From Oryzias latipes (lineage: Eukaryota > Chordata > Actinopteri > Beloniformes > Adrianichthyidae): DNA of 64,000 nucleotides. A model generated the notes under the pieces. The model made no database searches and was not told the DNA's origin. It saw only the letters and a program-made list of their open reading frames with translations. The first letter of the stretch is position 1. Every line of letters begins with the position of its first letter. Shown here piece by piece: positions 60,802-64,000 of the stretch. Where the stretch lies: NCBI RefSeq assembly GCF_002234675.1, contig NC_019871.2, forward strand, positions 25,329,466 to 25,393,465. Reading direction: 5' to 3'. The position numbers were made by a program, and so were the translations under genes.

Positions 60802-61280
60802 CAATTGAATCGGTTAGTACAAAAGGGCCCCAAGCCCACAATTTTCAAAACAGAGATATTATATGTTCTATGGTCTTCAAGGGAAAAGCTATCTGATTAT
60901 GTGCAAAAAAAGTCCCAAGTCCGTTGTAATGTATTGACTATGCTTGACATTTAAGATGCGTTAAGTGCAAAATTCCTGGACTTGGGCCTCTCTTGCAAGG
61001 GTTTAACCCGTAGATGGCAGCACTAGTTATCCAATATGGCAGCGCCCCTGTTTAATTCAAGAAGGGCCCAAGTCCAGAGACTTTAGTTTGCTAATCCTCT
61101 GAAATTATAAAAGCAAGGTGCTTCATATTATAGCATTTGTTGGCTATGAACTGGTGCTAAATCTGGGTAAAGTATTAATCATTTGGTGTAGCCTCCCTTT
61201 AGGCTATGCAATTAAAATCATTTCCTGGAAAAACAAACCTCTTGGACGTTGGCCCCCTTTGAACTACCCGATTCAATTTG
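60802..61280 (-). mobile_element. About 480-bp TIR element, copy B (inverted relative to copy A)
   Basis: It begins CAATTGAATCGGTTAGTACA and ends CTACCCGATTCAATTTG. The whole length is the reverse complement of 41785-42266 with scattered differences. Non-coding. Confidence 0.85.
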
Positions 61281-61282
61281 AA

Positions 61283-61390
61283 TAAAGAAATCTCCAAAAA
61301 TGCAATTTTGAGATTCATTTTCTTTATATTTGTTCTTCATTATTAGAAAAATGCCACAAGAACATGTTAAAACAGCAATTTCATCATTGT
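61283..61390 (+). mobile_element. TTAA-type short element, fragment (copy 10)
   Basis: Only the right part remains: GAATAAAGAAATCTCCAAAA, TGCAATTTTGAGATTCATTT and AGAAAAATGCCACAAGAACA. It directly abuts copy B of the 480-bp element, suggesting that element inserted into it. Confidence 0.6.
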
Positions 61391-61959
61391 TTTATTTATA
61401 TTAAACTTTTAGATTTGATTTAATACTGTTTTAACATGTTATTAAATAAATAAATCTTATCTTCTTCATCTTCATCATTATCTTCACCTATGACAGGCTG
61501 AATCTCACCCTCCTCATCCCTTTCATCATTCGAAAGCTACAAATCTGAATCTCCCTCGGTTATCTGGTATGGAATCCTCTCCTTCACTTCTTTCTCCTAA
61601 ATAATGTGCAGCCATTAAATACATTAAAATGGTCCTGGTGTCAACTACAGTTTTTTTAAAACAGAAAACACGAAACTGTTTTCAGATCAAAAAATATATT
61701 GTTCCTAAAATGTTTATGACCAAGAATATATATAGTTATATTGGTAAAAAAAAGGCAAAAGGTTATAAATTGTTAATAAATGTAAACAAAAAAGGGCAGT
61801 GGTTCTCCATGTGTTCCTGCAGGGTATATGGTTTTCAAAGCGCGGGCGCTGTCTCTTTAAGACAGCTGTGCCTTAGAAACTGCAGTGTAAAACTATGCAA
61901 GAGGTGTTCACAGCTATTTTAAAAAATCCCTCTGAATGAATTTCATGTAGGATTCCCGA

Positions 61960-63701
61960 GGTCACCCGCTATGTCAGACAGCAGGGCTTTCATTAGGTCA
62001 CGAGGAGGAAGGTGCGTGTGTCGCAGAAGGGAGGACGAGGAAGGAAGCTGATGCTGCTGCTGCCTTTTTCTCCTCTGTCATGCGGCACCGAGATGCGTGA
62101 TCACGTTCAAAGGACAGCAAGAGGTGCATCTTAAATCCATGGATATTTGAGATCAAGCCACAATGCATCGGTAGGTATGAGTCTGTGGATGAGGAGATCT
62201 TCCTAAACTTTCCTTTTTGAAATTGTGAGTCTGGCGTGTTTGATGAAATTTGATTTTAAATGCAGTATTTTAAATACTGTATTAGGCGTCCTTTCCCTTT
62301 TATGGCAAAACTTTAATAGACTGGTGAATGTATCCACAATGTCATTGTGGATGCAGCTTTAAGCCTATTTAAAGCATTTATTGAGATCTAAAAATGCATC
62401 ATATTAGAATGTGTTCAGTTCATTCTCCTTTATAGGAATACTGTGTGATAAATTTGAGTACTTTTATTTCAAATTTGATCAATCTTGGACTTTTAAACGA
62501 GTATAGGCCTGGATTTCACCCGTTTAAAGTTAATGTGCGTATTTAACTGCAGCGTGCTGGCTAATTTGACTACATTTCCCACAATTCAGCTGCCTAAGGC
62601 AGTCATTTTCACAAGTATTTTTTGGCTGTGATTTTAAAAGGACATTTATTAGTGAGAGGGAAGTGTTAAGATAGTAATTAAAAAAAAAAGCAATCAAAAT
62701 ATAACGCCAGCAATTACAAAGATAAATTTCCCAAATTCAATATAAAATTCACCAAAATCCTTAGTGTTGTTTGATGGTTAGAAAACTTTGAATTGCTATT
62801 AGGGTTCTCACTTAATTCCCTTTTTGTCCAAATTTGTGTGACATTAGACGCTGAAGTACATGTATTTGTTTACTTTGTTTACATCTTTAGAACAAATATT
62901 TGCCTACAAATTCACAAATATTATTAATTGATTTTTTAATTACAAGGCGACTTTGAAACATTAAATCTATTCTTTAGAGTCAGACAAAATAAACATATAT
63001 ATCTTATTCATATCAGTTATTTAAATTGTTTAGCTGCTACGCACACGGCAAAAAAAAGTTAGCACACATCCGATATGAAATCCACGAAACAGGCCTCTGG
63101 CGTTATAAATAAAAGCAGATCCTGGGCGTTTAAAATTGTACACATTTTTGTTGAATGTTGGGCATCAACTGCTGAGCCCAGAAACGTTTGTTTTTACGTT
63201 TTTTGTCCATATTTCGTAGTTTAAAAATGGACTCTTTACGGTGGGACAGGTTGGTTCTTGCTAGGATAACAGTTTTGCAGGCATATAAATACGCATGCGC
63301 CAAAAGGAAACAAAATCACCGGTAAAATGCGACTGATTCATAGGACTAGAAGTGTCAGTAAATGCATAATAAGCCTTTATTGAAATGGTTTAAAATCATC
63401 AAAACTACAAGATATGAAGCCCCAAACCCGGATAAGTATCCCTGACGAGATATAGACGAAACGGAAGTTAGAAGGAGGTAAAGCTCTGGATTTGTTTCCA
63501 CTGTTTATGCTCTTAAGCGCGCCGTGCATTTTTTTTATTATTAGAACATCGCCTTTGAAGGCGTTAGCATGTTTCTCTGGGGGGAATTAATCATGTCTGT
63601 TGATCTTGTTGTTGCTTTTATTGACAGAAATCCAGGTTACTTTGAAATGTCTGATCAGATTGGGAGCAGAACCGCTAGCGGCGCGCGCAGCAAAGACACA
63701 A
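61960..63701 (+). CDS. Candidate 5' exons of an unidentified plus-strand gene (runs off the window)
   Basis: Exon A (about 61960-62170) is GC-richer than its surroundings and contains ATGCATCG followed by GTAGGT. Exon B (63628-63701) has a good acceptor (TGCTTTTATTGACAG) and donor (ACAAG|TGAGT or ACAA|GTGAGT). Joining ATGCATCG to exon B gives an open frame MHRNPGYFEMSDQIGS followed by RTASGARSK. If the alternative exon A donor TAG|GTATGA is used, an in-frame stop appears and translation would start at the Met at 63648 (MSDQIGS). I do not recognise the protein. SACS is the positional candidate from human synteny, but nothing here resembles its N-terminus. Start and even coding status are uncertain. 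Confidence 0.4.
62171..63627 (+). other. Intron or spacer between the candidate 5' exons
   Basis: AT-rich with no recognised repeat. A ZNF143-like ACTACATTTCCCACAATTC lies at 62569-62587. Confidence 0.4.
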
Positions 63702-64000
63702 GTGAGTGGGGTTTGTGGGGAAAAAGAGGCTAAAGACCAACTCGGTGAACCGGCGATTTACTGCCGAAGCAAACCTCCCATACAGTAAAAACTGTGTTCC
63801 CAATAGTCTTTTTGATTCTCTTGATTTCCCGGCGAGGACTGACACTAACTTTATCGCTGTTCAATTCAACGCACAGGTTGTTATTAAAAAGTAATGATTA
63901 TCTTGTCCTGTCACAGCCGTTCCTCGGGTGCTGTATCCCTCCGCGCAGGGTAGAAGGTAGTCCAATGAAAGTGTTTGTCCTGGGAAACAAGACAAGAAAA
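63702..64000 (+). other. Downstream flank of the last candidate exon
   Basis: Presumed intron. Short open frames only, and no further exon is supported before the window ends. Confidence 0.4.

Overview
The window is vertebrate nuclear DNA, almost certainly from a ray-finned fish. Genes are split by GT-AG introns (plus a few GC-AG introns), intergenic DNA is AT-rich, and the introns are packed with short terminal-inverted-repeat elements, tRNA-derived SINEs, a Tc1-like relic, a Penelope-like element and an RTE-type LINE tail. Several of these short repeat families look familiar from Oryzias (medaka)-like genomes, but I cannot prove the species. Nothing bacterial, plasmid-like or CRISPR-like is present.

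Layout, left to right. (1) 1-5310: the last five coding exons and 3' UTR of a plus-strand gene whose acidic/serine/lysine-rich tail resembles BRWD1. (2) 6588-36301: a complete 19-exon plus-strand MIPEP gene (mitochondrial intermediate peptidase) whose reading frame closes exactly over all junctions (700 residues). (3) 40520-58500: a minus-strand TNFRSF19 (TROY) gene with eight coding exons and a CpG-rich non-coding first exon; its frame also closes exactly (361 residues). MIPEP and TNFRSF19 are convergent, as in human 13q12. (4) 61960-64000: a plus-strand pair of candidate 5' exons of an unidentified gene, divergent from TNFRSF19. SACS occupies this divergent position in human, but I see no SACS-like sequence.

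The genes are not an operon or a shared pathway. MIPEP processes imported matrix proteins, TNFRSF19 is a plasma-membrane receptor, and the BRWD1-like protein is a chromatin reader. Their proximity reflects ancient synteny.

The most interesting material is structural. Three introns use GC donors supported by conserved reading frame, two in MIPEP and one in TNFRSF19. About ten copies of a short element with TTAA target sites carry a degraded coding segment, two of them invaded by other transposons. There is a Penelope-like retroelement with direct terminal repeats and RT/GIY-YIG remnants, a SINE with a perfect 18-bp target duplication, and an inverted pair of about 480-bp elements bracketing most of TNFRSF19. 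I did not find a convincing new multi-gene system.
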